A stretch of DNA of 64,000 nt from Castor canadensis (Eukaryota > Chordata > Mammalia > Rodentia > Castoridae). The translations under genes and the position numbers were made by a program. Under the pieces are notes generated by a model. The model worked only from the letters and a program-made list of their open reading frames with translations. It did not search any database and was not told the origin of the DNA. This document shows, in pieces, positions 21,071-31,122 of the stretch. The stretch covers positions 77,494,158 to 77,558,157 of the forward strand of contig NC_133395.1 in NCBI RefSeq assembly GCF_047511655.1, written 5' to 3'. Positions within the stretch are counted from its first letter, which is position 1. Each line of letters starts with the position of its first letter.

Positions 21071-21479
21071 TGTTTGGATCTGTTCTTTTGCAATGAATAG
21101 AACCAAAAGAAATGGAGTGAGAGTTTATACATCCCAAGCTTTGGGATTGATTCTTTAAATTATTTCATTTAAACTTTGTAACAACAAAAATCTATCATTA
21201 TGAGATAGATTCTAATCCAGGCTTCTTAATGCCATGTCATAAACCAGTGGTAAGTCTGATCTCCAAAAGGGTCAGGCTCAGTAAGGAAGAAACCGCAACA
21301 ACAACAAAAATACTTACTAAAACATCATTCCCATCCTCACCATCCCCAGCTTTAAAATTTAACACAAATATTAAAATTTAAAACAAATTTAGGCAAGTAT
21401 TTGATACAAAATGACAGAGATACTATCAATAGTTAGAGAATTCAATGTGAAATGAGAAGAAAAAGACTGGACTTCTAAA

Positions 21480-21835
21480 GAAATATCAGCAAAGAATAAA
21501 ACTTCTTAAAATGCAATATTTGATGCTGATTGAGGCTATGATGAAATAGGCATTTTCTATATGGATAATAAGATAAAAATTAAGTATTTTAAGTAACAAT
21601 TTGGCAATATAATTTGCAAGTCTTAAAATGTTCCCACTCATTTAATTTAGTAATTTGACATTTAGAATCTAGTCTGAGGAAATAATAAAAAAAAAAATAA
21701 GGAGCTGAAAATAAGCATCCCACATTAAGGGTATGGCTAATGAAATTACGATATACATGTTCAGTAGCTTATTATGTAGCCATGAAAGCTGTTTTCAGAG
21801 TATTTAATATCATGGGGACTCCTTATTTTTTGGCT
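21480..21835 (+). mobile_element. Ancient L1-like 3' fragment
   Basis: 'GGTATGGCTAATGAAATTAC', 'GATATACATGTTCAGTAG' and 'TATTATGTAGCCATGAAAGC' recall the L1 segment usually reading 'TATGGTATATCCATACAATG ... TATGCAGCCATTAAAA'. The limits are vague. Confidence 0.4.
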
Positions 21836-21861
21836 CATAAATCAAAAGAAGCCAGATACAG

Positions 21862-21939
21862 AGTGGGAGTGTAGCTCAGTGGTGGACTGCTGGTCCAGCA
21901 TGCTCAACCCTGGGTTTCATCCCTAGAACTAAAAAAAAG
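21862..21939 (+). mobile_element. ID-type SINE
   Basis: 'GGGAGTGTAGCTCAGTGGTG' and 'GGGTTTCATCCCTAGAAC' followed by an A-run. Confidence 0.8.
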
Positions 21940-22231
21940 CCAAGATAACAGCAAAAGAATACACACAGTAAGATCCCTTGCAACTGTGCCTCACTTTCCA
22001 CCTCTTCCAAGTAAGCATCCTTCTGTGACAATTCTTTTAGAAATAAAGATAGGACTATGGGACTTGTGCTTCAAGGTACATTCTGGAAAAAGGACATAGG
22101 CAGGAAAATGGCCCCTCAAAAGATATCTGTGTCTTAATTCTTAGAACCTGTGAGTGTTGCCTTATACTGCAAACCATCAAACCTCAACAACAACAAAAAA
22201 ACTTTTTAAGTATTGTTAAATTAAATATCCT

Positions 22232-22286
22232 GGCCTGGAGGTGTAGCTCAGTGGTAAAGAACTTACATTCACTAGGTTTGCTCTCT

Positions 22287-22288
<2 letters not shown>
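22232..22288 (+). mobile_element. ID-type SINE, truncated at a microsatellite
   Basis: 'GGCCTGGAGGTGTAGCTCAG' begins a normal ID element, but the B-box half is lost into a TC run. Confidence 0.75.
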
Positions 22289-22358
<70 letters not shown>

Positions 22359-22375
22359 AGAGAGAGAGAGACACA
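22289..22375. repeat. Compound (TC)n(CA)n(GA)n microsatellite
   Basis: TC units to about 22,334, CA units to about 22,359, then GA units and a final ACACAC. Confidence 0.95.
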
Positions 22376-22462
22376 CTTAAAGGATCTTGAGATGGGAAGA
22401 GCATCCTAATTATTCATGTGTGTCCTCAATGCCAGAGAGGCAGAAGGAAATCTGCTCCCCAC

Positions 22463-22490
<28 letters not shown>
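22463..22490. repeat. (CA)n microsatellite
   Basis: About 14 CA units. Confidence 0.93.
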
Positions 22491-22493
<3 letters not shown>

Positions 22494-23473
22494 GAGAAAG
22501 AGGAAAAGGAGCCAAGAAAGATTTGTGGATATTGACCTTGAAGATTAGCATGATATAGTCACATACCACAGAGTGGCAAGAGCCATCAGCTGACACCGTG
22601 ATATCTGTCTGCCCAATTATACCAATCCTGGACTTCCAGCCTCCAGAACTGTGAGAGAACATGCTTCTGTTGTATGCCACCAAATTTGTGACAATTCATT
22701 ACAGCCACCACAGGAAACTCACACATGTTATTTATTGCTGTGTGGCAGCAACTCCAAACTTTGTGTCACTGTGTTCATAGATTCCCTGTGGTGGGAATTC
22801 AGGCAGAGAGAATGACTTGCTTCCACTCTGCAATGGCTGGAGCCAGGGTAGATGGATTTCAGTGGTGGGGGCTGAAGTTACGTGGAGGTTTCCTTTTTCA
22901 TATTTTAGGGGCCTGGACTAAATGAGTCAAAGACTGCACTCTTTTAGGATGACTACTCAGAGTTCTTCTGTGCCTTCAGCTCCCTGAGGTTCTCACACAG
23001 TGGTTCAGAGCCCCAAGAGCTAGTGTTCCCAGAAAGCAGAGTGGAGGTTGCATAGACTATTAGGACCTAGCCTCGGAAGTCACATAGAGTCACCTTTTGT
23101 CATCACTTTCAATTAATTGCAGCACTGAGGAGACCCATTTGAGAGGAAGGGACAGAAATCCAGCTCTCAGTAGGAGGAATATTGAAGAATTAGCAGTCTT
23201 GCTTTCAGACTACTGTAGTTGGTGCCGTGCACATGAATTATCTTCTTCCACATTCAAGTTCTCTTCCCCCAAAGTCTCATCTCTCGAAGATACTGGGCTT
23301 ATATGCCTCATCCAAGTCCTGCAGAGATCAGGTTTCTGGAGTTAAGTTTCTTGGGTATGATTCCTCTTGATCTGAACACTGAAATAAAAGAGGCAACTTC
23401 CTGCCAGTCCTCCCTCAAATAAACCCAGCATACGATGTTATACATACAAGATTACCACTAGAATGTTCTTCTA

Positions 23474-23551
23474 AAGTGGGGAAGGGGCGGGTAGAGTACT
23501 TGCTTAACACATGGAAGGCCCTGGGTTCAACCCCCAGCACTGGAAAAAAAA
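23474..23551 (+). mobile_element. ID-type SINE
   Basis: A degraded A-box half (GGGGAAGGGGCGGGTAGAGT), a good B-box half (GGGTTCAACCCCCAGCACTG) and an A-tail. Confidence 0.8.
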
Positions 23552-23984
23552 GTTAAGAAATGGAAACCCATACCAGTCATCAAAAAAAATTTTTATAGGT
23601 CTTTGTTCCCATTCCCTGAATCATCCTTTCTTTTTCACTTAAAACCCTTAGAAGACCTTTTGTGTAGAAGAAAGAGCCATTCAGCCTGTTTTCTATGTAC
23701 TATGTTCATTTTTGTATGATCTCTCTTCCTTTCAGTCTAACATGACATAATTCCTTAAAGATATTTGTGGGTTTTTCACGTGTTAATTTATAAATCCTTC
23801 TATTAGGTAAAGCTGCACCTGCAAATCCACAGTCTTCTCTACTTGATCTCCCATCAGGCTCTTAAGTAACAATGCTCTTGAAATTCTTAGAAGTTCCTCG
23901 TAGAACATGGCTTGCCTTAGAATCCTTACGAGCTCTAATTGTGTAGTTGAGAGCGCCTAGGAACTTTGCCTTTCTAAAATCCTT

Positions 23985-24030
23985 CCACATTCTAGGCAAG
24001 CACTCTATCACTGAGCTACATCCTCAATCT
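23985..24030 (-). mobile_element. ID-type SINE fragment, minus strand
   Basis: 'TCTAGGCAAGCACTCTATCA' and 'CTGAGCTACATCCTCA' read as the A-box half in reverse complement. Confidence 0.7.
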
Positions 24031-24092
24031 TTCCATTTCCCTTAATTCTACTTGAAGATTGAACACTATATATAGAGATGTAGTATTGTGGA

Positions 24093-24400
24093 ACTGGGGG
24101 TTAAACCTAGGGCACTATGCTTGCTAGGCAGGTGCTCTACCACTGGCGTCATACCCCCAGCCCTTTTTTGCTTTAGTTATTTTTCAGGTAGGCTCTTGTG
24201 TTTTTACCTGGGCTGGCCTTGAACTGTGATTCTTCTGCCTGTGGCCTCTCATGTAGCTGGGATGACAGGCACATGCCATCACACCAGGCTTGTTGGTTGA
24301 GATGAAGTCTCATTTTTGCTCAAGGTGGTCTCAAACTTCTATCCTCCCAATCTCTCCTCCTGAGAGGTGGGATTACAAGTGTGAGCAACCATGCCCAGCC
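24093..24400 (-). mobile_element. Dimeric B1-ID SINE, minus strand
   Basis: An ID half (GAACTGGGGGTTAAACCTAG ... GCAGGTGCTCTACCACTGG) is followed by two 7SL-like halves ending GGGATTACAAGTGTGAGCAA. The extra 7SL-like copy suggests a second insertion. Confidence 0.75.
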
Positions 24401-24552
24401 TTGTTTTTGGTTTATGGAAGAGGGTATTACTAGCTACCTCAGGGTGGCCTGGGACTCACTATGTAGTCCAGGATGGCTTTGAACTTGTGACCTTTCTGCC
24501 TCAGACTCCTGAATGCTGGGATTACAGTTGTTTGCCACCAAACCCAACTGAA
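24401..24552 (-). mobile_element. B1-type SINE, minus strand
   Basis: 'GGTGGCCTGGGACTCACTAT', 'GTAGTCCAGGATGGCTTTGA' and 'CTGAATGCTGGGATTACAG' are typical of reverse-complement B1. Confidence 0.8.
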
Positions 24553-24769
24553 TACTGTATCCTTTAGAACATCTTTATCCTTTCACATTTTACATAGGTA
24601 GCTAACTAAAAGAAGGGATTATTTGTATGCAGTGATTTCTTATTGTGTTTTTCTTTTAGTTTGGTTTTATTTGAAAAACTTGTATGAATTACTTACCATT
24701 TATCAAGCACTGTGCTTATTACTGGGAAATATGCCTCTTTTTTTTTGCTCTTGTCAAAAGCAAGTATCA

Positions 24770-24885
24770 GCCGAGCATGGTGGATGCATGTCTGTCATTC
24801 CAGTTGCAGTAGGAAGCTGCAAAAACCCAGGCAAAAACACCCAGGCAAAACACCCACCTTGGCAAAACACCCAGACAAAAAACTC
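24770..24885 (+). mobile_element. B1 fragment ending in a short tandem repeat
   Basis: 'AGCCGAGCATGGTGGATGCA' starts a B1 copy. From 24,820 it dissolves into imperfect repeats of the unit GGCAAAACACCCA. Confidence 0.65.
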
Positions 24886-25266
24886 TCATGAAAGTAAGTA
24901 TACAAAAACACAATCCATTTCAGATGTTAACTTCTTCAACCTGATTTGCGAATGTAACCTGTTTCTCCTGGAAGAAATGAGGCTGGCTTTCTTCTGATTG
25001 AAGAAAGTATGCAGAAAGCAGACTGAGGGGAAATAAGTCAGCCATAGTCTACAGCCTTGCAAATGTCACAAGTAAGGCTGCACTGACAGGTAAACTCTAT
25101 GCCTTCAGCTCAAACTGTATTTAACCTTGGAGGCTAAATAAAATCACTTCACACATGCTATTTATTTATACAATCTGTCTTTGATAGCACCAAATAGCTG
25201 TAAGTCCTCAAAGATGAGGCTAAATGGAATAGATGCCAGAAATAGGGATTGTAGGATCCAGTGTTG

Positions 25267-25350
25267 AACTGAGGGTGTAGCTCTGTGGCAGAGTACATGC
25301 TTAGTGTGTACAAGACCCTGACTTTAATTTCCAGCACAGGAAAAAAAAAA
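25267..25350 (+). mobile_element. ID-type SINE
   Basis: 'CTGAGGGTGTAGCTCTGTGG' to 'TTTCCAGCACAGG' with an A-tail. A CAGTGTT motif on each side may be the remains of a target duplication. Confidence 0.8.
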
Positions 25351-25447
25351 GTTCAGTGTTTTTTATTTAGCTCACCAATTAAGTTGGAAAGGTGGATTAA
25401 GACCTAATTTTTAGCTATATTCTAAAAAAAAGCTATATTCTTTTCTT

Positions 25448-25562
25448 TGTTTTGTTTTGTTTGAGACAGGGTTTTGCTGTGCAGTCCAGGCTAGCCTCAA
25501 ATTCATGACCCTCCTTTCTCCTCAATCTGAGTGCTGGGATTACAGACATGCCACCACCTGGT
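25448..25562 (-). mobile_element. B1-type SINE, minus strand
   Basis: Poly-T/TTTTG tail complement, then 'GAGACAGGGTTTTGCTGTGC', 'AGTCCAGGCTAGCCTCAAAT' and 'GAGTGCTGGGATTACAGACA'. Confidence 0.85.
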
Positions 25563-25569
25563 TGTGTTA

Positions 25570-26450
25570 TTTCTACCATTTACAAAATGTAGGAATTATG
25601 TGGGGAACCCAACAATGCTGATAAAATACTGGGTAAACTAAATATATGAGGGGATATATCTATGTAATTATAGACGTATGCCTCACTACAAGCATGTCCT
25701 CCACAAGAGCAAAGACATGGTCTTCACAAATATGAGGCGAGAATGTTACAAAATCCACACTTCATTCCACACTGTTCACAACTCAGCTCTACCCTTTGAT
25801 TTCACTTCCTAAGAGTATTTTTACCATCTGTCCACCTTTGCCTCCAGCATCTAGTACAGGCAGGACCCATGATGATAACTCATTTTTTGTACATCCATTT
25901 GGCAAGCCTATGGTGAAGGTCTTATGCTAGTTAGGACCTTGCATTAGGGACTCAGGATATGGAAATGCACCTGTTGATTGGCCCTCATCATCCATTTCTA
26001 ACTCCATCTATATTCTCTCTTGTACAGCATTAGCAGAAAGACTGCACTTTCCTATTTAGAAATTTTAGCAGCAAGACTTCTAGGTACAATGAGGGTTCTG
26101 CCAATGACATGTAGCCATGCAAAATCTAGAAGTCAGAAGAAGACGAAGGTCACTGTTCTTGTCACAGTTGTGGCTGATTGATTCCACCATATGTAATTCC
26201 ACAGTCATATCCACTTTCCACTGATCAGTATCTTCCTGAATGCAGGGTAGGGCTGCGGTATCATTAGCAGTTGTTAGACCTTGTTAAAACCATGGTGACA
26301 TATATGTCCTTGAAGTCAGCCTGCCTTTTAATAATCACGTCATCAACTTTTGCTTGAAATGCCTTGAGTGGTTACTATTTTCTATACTGAACTTTTTCTG
26401 GTAAAAGAAATAAATAGAATATAATCACAACCCTTAGAAGCTTACTATGT
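25570..26450. other. Intergenic DNA, nothing recognised
   Basis: Mixed sequence without a coding frame or identifiable repeat. Confidence 0.5.
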
Positions 26451-26453
26451 CTT

Positions 26454-26533
26454 GAGCTGGGGGTGTAGCTCAGTGTTAGAACACACGTTTATCATGTGTG
26501 CAAGGTCCTGGGCTCAGTCCCCAGCACCAAAAA
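26454..26533 (+). mobile_element. ID-type SINE
   Basis: 'GAGCTGGGGGTGTAGCTCAG' to 'GCTCAGTCCCCAGCACC'. It abuts the 3' end of the PDCD10 pseudogene in the opposite orientation. Confidence 0.85.
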
Positions 26534-26552
26534 TTCAAACCAAACAACCCAA

Positions 26553-27680
26553 CCCTATTTCCTTTTATTGTTTATTGAATATTTGCCACCAAAAGTTGTT
26601 AAATACATTATCTTGCAGCATATCACTTTCAAGTTAAAATGTCAGAAACAAACACCAATATTTAGGAGTCTTTTAAATAAATGTTATATAATGACACATT
26701 AAGGTGCAACTCTTTTGGTTTATAATTCTTAAAAGAATGGTAATAGAAAAAGTGATGCAAAATGTACAGTGCGAGATTATGATTAAGCTACATTTTACAA
26801 AAATGTGGTGCAAGATAGCAACAATCCCATTTAACATAGTGTATTAGATCCCTCAGGAAGGACTGATAGTTTATACAGATAAAGGCAGTTTATTTCAGAT
26901 AAAGTCAGTTTAATAATGTGACTGAGAAGTACATCTCCTAACATAAACAACTTTCAGGCCACAGTTTGAAGATCAGACGTGTCAGGTTGATTTGATGAAA
27001 TTAGTCGATTGGTACTTATGAAGACGTTTATTGTCTTGCCATCTTTAAAATATGTTCTTAGAGTATCACTGAAACTTTTGGAGTGCCGTACAAATTCTTT
27101 CTTTTGGTGTTTAAGTGCCCTGTGGTTCTGGTACTGATATTTGTCAAAGACATTATTCACTGTGTCAATAGCTAAAGCCCCACTCTGTCATTGATCTCAT
27201 CTGAGATCTTACTGAGAAATTATTTAAGTGCTCCTGCCTTTTCATTCAAGTCCTGGAATTCTGGCTCTGGTTATTCAGTCTGTGTCATCAGCTGCCATAA
27301 AAAGATGGGACTCCATGATGTTAACTCTTTTGCTCTAAAGTTTTCCAGGTCTTGTGTGAGACCTGGATTTTGTCAGTTTTAACGAAAGTGGCTCTCAGTG
27401 TCTGAGCTGCAGACAGATTTACTCATTCTAGCTCATTAAAACCATGGCACATGGCTGCATACAAGGGCACAGAAACCATGAAGTCGTCTCAGATTCAATG
27501 TTTTTTCTTTGGGGGGGCAGTACTGGGGTTTGGACTCAGGTCCTCATGCTTGCCAAGCAGGTGTTCTACCACTCACTTGAGCTATGCCTGCAGCTCATTC
27601 TTCATCTCTATTGTCATTCTCATTCAAAAGCCAACTCGAGTCAGTGTAAAATGCTGAAGCATCTTCATTTACTACTTATC
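26553..27680 (-). pseudogene. PDCD10P: Processed pseudogene of PDCD10 (CCM3)
   Basis: Read on the minus strand, the segment gives an intronless, decayed copy of PDCD10 mRNA. PDCD10 encodes a scaffold of the CCM and STRIPAK complexes. From the start region near 27,633 come 5' leader and MRMTME-like codons, then a SINE insertion (27,503-27,597). After it come stretches equivalent to ELERVNLSAAQTLRA, AADD, PEFQDLNEKARALK and DEINDRV, and finally the C-terminal third at 26,954-27,160 (YQYQN, KSFSDTL, YFKDGK, LQTVA). Lesions include premature stops after AADD, frameshifts, and a deletion of about 45 bases between DEINDRV and DTVNNVF. The 3' part carries two AATAAA signals in reverse complement near 26,562-26,577. 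The poly-A tail is not clear. It is not functional as a protein gene. Identification is by recalled protein sequence. Confidence 0.92.
27503..27597 (-). mobile_element. ID-type SINE inside the PDCD10 pseudogene
   Basis: 'GGCAGTACTGGGGTTTGGAC' to 'CACTTGAGCTATGCCTGCAG' is a reverse-complement right-monomer element. It splits the pseudogene at about codon 10, so it arrived after the pseudogene did. Confidence 0.88.
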
Positions 27681-27699
27681 TCTTCTCTTTTTTTGTGTG

Positions 27700-28225
27700 T
27701 GTTAAAGAGTGGGACACAAAACATACACTGACCTGTAACTGAGGCTGACTTTTCTTCCTACCTGCGAGCCCTTTTCAACTCATGGATCAGTTCACTGTGG
27801 TGACACCAGACCCTATCTCTTAAGGTAGGAAGATAATGCAACTTGAGTAGAACTAAATAGAAGCAGGAATGGAAAGTGTGCTATGGAATGAAGTGTAAGG
27901 GCAAAAAATGGTGACAGGACATCTCAGTTACCTATTACCAGGTAACCAACCACCTTCAACATTCAGGGATCATTATCTCTCACAGTTTCGTGGGTTGCCT
28001 GGGCTCAGTGAGGCAGCTCTTCTGCTGCTCTCATAGTTGCAGTGAGATGGTGCCTGGGGCTGGAGTTTAATTAAAGGTGGATCACTGTGCCCATGGACTC
28101 AGAGAATGAATGGGCCTGATAGTCAAGACTGAGAGATTTGGACTTCAACTTTCAGGAAGTTATGGAATAGTTTTGGAGGATGGAGAAACATGATCACAGC
28201 TGTATTTTATTTTAATTAGCCAATC
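27700..28225. mobile_element. Ancient repeat relic, family uncertain
   Basis: From 27,930 the phrase order 'CTCAGTTACCTATTACCAGG', 'GGGATCATTATCTCTCACAG' and 'TTTCGTGGGTTGCCTGGGCT' resembles a common mammalian repeat ('TTATCTCACAGTTTCTGTGG'). 27,700-27,930 holds nothing recognised. Confidence 0.4.
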
Positions 28226-28227
28226 AA

Positions 28228-28308
28228 TTTTGGTGGCATGGGGTTTGAACTCAGGGCCCTGAGTTTAGTAGGCAGGCACTCTATCACTTGAGCCACACCC
28301 TCAGCCCA
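28228..28308 (-). mobile_element. ID-type SINE, minus strand
   Basis: 'GGTGGCATGGGGTTTGAACT' to 'CACTTGAGCCACACCCTCAG'. Confidence 0.85.
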
Positions 28309-28680
28309 CACCTGAATTTTAGAAAGCTCCTTGTGGCCTACATGAGGTGTGGGTGGACTTGGGAAGATGGTGCTTGAGTGAGAAACCAGTTAGGCTATGG
28401 CAACAGACCTGGTGAGAATTGAGAGTGTAGGGAAACAATGGCAGGGCCTGGAAACAGATTTAAGAGGATTCTGGGAGGAAGAATGAAGATTTCATTATTT
28501 TGAGATTTGTGATGTGATTTAAAAAATTTGAATATGTGAGAACGTTTATCTTAAATGTTTTATCTTAAAAATAGAGCTGGTTTTAGCTCTATTTTTTGTT
28601 ATAAAATATTTCATATATATAATACACTACATATGTATATACAAATGTATGGATGTGCATACAATTACAGAGCAATTACA

Positions 28681-28722
28681 GGCTGGAGATGTAGTTCAGT
28701 AGGAGTGCTTGCCTAGCATACA

Positions 28723-28760
<38 letters not shown>
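28681..28760 (+). mobile_element. ID-type SINE replaced by (CA)n
   Basis: 'GGCTGGAGATGTAGTTCAGT' to 'GCTTGCCTAGCATACATC', then about 19 CA units at 28,723-28,760 where the B-box half should be. Confidence 0.85.
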
Positions 28761-28762
<2 letters not shown>

Positions 28763-28848
28763 CAACATAAGAAATAGTGCTGTCCCAAATCTATTGATAT
28801 AAAACAAAAGGTGAACTTTGTGTAACATAATATTTTATTTGTTTGCTT

Positions 28849-28928
28849 TGTGGTGGGACTGGGATTTGAATCAGAGCTTTGTGCTTGGAAAGCAGGTGCT
28901 CTACTACTTGAGCCATACCTTCAGTCCA
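28849..28928 (-). mobile_element. ID-type SINE, minus strand
   Basis: 'GGTGGGACTGGGATTTGAAT' to 'CTACTTGAGCCATACCTTCA'. Confidence 0.83.
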
Positions 28929-28942
28929 TAAAAATCTCTCTC

Positions 28943-29035
28943 TTTTTTTTTTTTTTTGGCAGCACTGGGGTTTGAACTCAGAGCCTTACACTTGCTAGAC
29001 AGGCTTTCTTACTTCCTGAGCCACTCTGCCAGCAC
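28943..29035 (-). mobile_element. ID-type SINE, minus strand, adjacent copy
   Basis: A T-run then 'GGCAGCACTGGGGTTTGAAC' to 'CCTGAGCCACTCTGCCAGCA'. It lies head to tail with the preceding copy, 15 bases away. Confidence 0.85.
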
Positions 29036-29306
29036 CCCCAATTTTAATAATTTTAATAATAATTCAACTTTTAAGCCCAGTCCTTAATAGAAAAACTAAG
29101 TAGTTAGGCATTTTTACATAGGTAAACTGAGTATCTTGGCTGGTTCTCCAAGGAGCCAAGAAGGCTGAAACAAAAATATTAATCCTGTCATTTCCCCCTT
29201 AATGGTCCATCCTTATCTTCAAACTACTTTATATTGCTCCCAGGGCTAGGGTCTAATTAGCAGACAGAAACAGCACAAGATAACTTAACAGGGAGAAGAA
29301 TCAGAT

Positions 29307-29813
29307 ACAGAAATCTCCCCTTACCTACAGTTTGGAGTTCTAGGGTTTCAGTTACAGTCAACTGTGGTCTGAAAATACTAAGTGGAAAATTCTAGAAATA
29401 GTAAGTTTTAAATTGCTGGTATTCTCAGTAGTATGATGAAATGTGACAGCATCTGCTTCAGTCTATCCCAGATGTGAACCATCCCTTGTCCAGCATATCC
29501 ATGCTACATCAGGCTCAGTGCAGTATTCTCAGCCACTAGGGAGGGTGAGAGTCTTTTGAGCCCAGAAGTTCTGGGCCAGCCTGGACAACAGTAATCCTGT
29601 TAAATTTATTACAGTACCTGGTTATAATTATTCTACTTTATTACCGGTCATTAATTTCTTGCTGTGCCCAATTTATAAATTCAATTTATTGTAGATATTA
29701 TGTTTGAATGGGAGAAAACAGTGTATATATAGAGTTGGGTGCCATCTGCAGATTCAGCCATCCATGAGGGACTTGGAACATATCCCTTATGGAGACAGGG
29801 AGACAACTGTATT
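29307..29813 (+). mobile_element. Tigger-type (pogo) DNA transposon relic with nested SINE
   Basis: Left part: 'CTCCCCTTACCTACAGTTTG', 'CAGTTACAGTCAACTGTGGT', 'CTGAAAATACTAAGTGGAAA' and 'CCATCCCTTGTCCAGCATAT'. Right part: 'CAGTGTATATATAGAGTTGG' and 'CTTGGAACATATCCCTTATG', ending in GACAACTGTA. These are the two ends of a non-autonomous Tigger element with degenerate inverted termini. A B1 SINE sits between them. Confidence 0.72.
29505..29600 (+). mobile_element. B1-type SINE nested in the Tigger relic
   Basis: 'CATCAGGCTCAGTGCAGTAT' and 'TCAGCCACTAGGGAGGGTGA' to 'GGGCCAGCCTGGACAACAGT'. Confidence 0.7.
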
Positions 29814-30085
29814 TGAAAACCATAGAAGTAAAAGGGAGCACTAAAGTGTCATGGAGGTAGTCCTGCCAAGGGCAGCCACCAGCATTGTGGGCAACACAAT
29901 GCTGAGGTTATAATAAGAAAACTTAGGGCTTGGAGACAGGGCTCTGAACTCTGAGGAGGGGCTTCCTCCCTTCCTCCCTTAGTACCCCCTGACATTTAGT
30001 CTAGTTTTCTCTTTCCCAGGAGGATATGAGTTGGTTTTCAATGAAGGTCCTTACTGAATAGGGTATGTAAAATAAAAAGGCCTTA

Positions 30086-30178
30086 GGGCAGGGGACATAG
30101 CTCAGTGGTAGCTCCACATGGAGGGATTGCCTAGCATGCACAAGTCCCTGTGTTTGGTTCTCAGCACCACACACACAT
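30086..30178 (+). mobile_element. ID-type SINE with small insertion
   Basis: 'GGCAGGGGACATAGCTCAGT', an extra stretch GCTCCACATGGAGGG, then 'GCCTAGCATGCACAAGTCCC' and 'GTTCTCAGCACC' with a CA tail. Confidence 0.83.
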
Positions 30179-30382
30179 ACGCAAAAAGCTTTAAATAGAT
30201 TAAGATTATATACCATTCAGAGCTGAGTTTTCCAAATTTGTATGGCAGCCAAGTAAAAATATATTTTGCTTTATGATTTGGCATATACATATATACAACT
30301 AAAAACGTTTCATAAAGCAATCCCTAATGCACTCTGTTATTTTCCATTCTATTTAATTTCATTATTCTTAATTTTAATTACT

Positions 30383-30460
30383 TTTTGTGGTGCTGGGGAT
30401 TGAACCCAAGGCCTTCATCATGGTAGGCGTGATTTCTACCACTGAGCTGCATCTTTAGTT
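30383..30460 (-). mobile_element. ID-type SINE, minus strand
   Basis: 'TGTGGTGCTGGGGATTGAAC' to 'CCACTGAGCTGCATCTTTAG'. Confidence 0.83.
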
Positions 30461-30634
30461 TCTATCTTATTTAATTTAAAAAGATCAGGTAACAAGCCAC
30501 TAAATTGACTTCATTAACTACTAAGTGGTTACAGTCTATTGTTTGAGAAACAGCAAACCAGAAGAAAGGGAGATCCAATGTTATAAAATTATATGCAGCA
30601 TTAGAACACTTGCATCTCAAAAAGTCATTTGACA

Positions 30635-30780
30635 TCATTTTATTTAACTCTCACAACAGTTCTGTGAGGTGGGTATTTTCCCTCCAAATGACTAGTGAGA
30701 AAACTGCTCAAAGACAGTCATTTGCCCACTGTTCAGAAGGGTAATGGATAGTAAGTGCAGAATTGGAAGCCGATTTTTTG
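30635..30780 (-). mobile_element. MIR SINE relic, minus strand
   Basis: 'TTTAACTCTCACAACAGTTC', 'TGTGAGGTGGGTATTTTCCC' and a following 'GAGAAAACTGCTCAAAGACA' follow reverse-complement MIR. Confidence 0.6.
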
Positions 30781-31045
30781 GATTGAAAATCTCAGCCTGC
30801 CTCTGTATCTATGCCAGGATGAGATACTAATTTTAGTTCTCAGCTTTCTGATAGCCAAGGCAAACAGTGGCTGTATAGTGCTCATTGTTTGATGAAAGCA
30901 AGTTTGATTATGCAAGTTTGTTTGAATAAACTTCCTTCTAGCATTAAATTCCAGGACATGGGCTCACTATATGGGTTATTGTATAGTAACAAGTATTATT
31001 TTTATCTGTGGGTTTTCATAAAACACCAAATTATTATAATTTTTT

Positions 31046-31122
31046 TCTTTTTTTAGTACTGGGGTTTGAACTCAGGGACTTGTACTTGACGCTCTACCAC
31101 TTGAACCACTCTGTTAGCCCCA
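31046..31122 (-). mobile_element. ID-type SINE, minus strand
   Basis: 'TTAGTACTGGGGTTTGAACT' to 'ACTTGAACCACTCTGTTAGC', with a short internal deletion. Confidence 0.8.

Larger units (their letters stand above)
22100..22735 (+). mobile_element. Ancient interspersed repeat, family uncertain, split by SINE and microsatellites
   Basis: 'CCTCAAAAGATATCTGTGTC', 'TTAGAACCTGTGAGTGTTGC', 'AAAGGATCTTGAGATGGGAA' and 'CTTCCAGCCTCCAGAACTGT' match in order a long mammalian repeat that I recognise but cannot name with certainty, possibly an LTR. The 22,232-22,375 ID SINE and microsatellite interrupt it. Confidence 0.5.

Noticed and set aside
22289-22490. Regular short repeats considered as a CRISPR-like array
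   Set aside because: They are dinucleotide microsatellites in a mammalian genome with no spacer structure.
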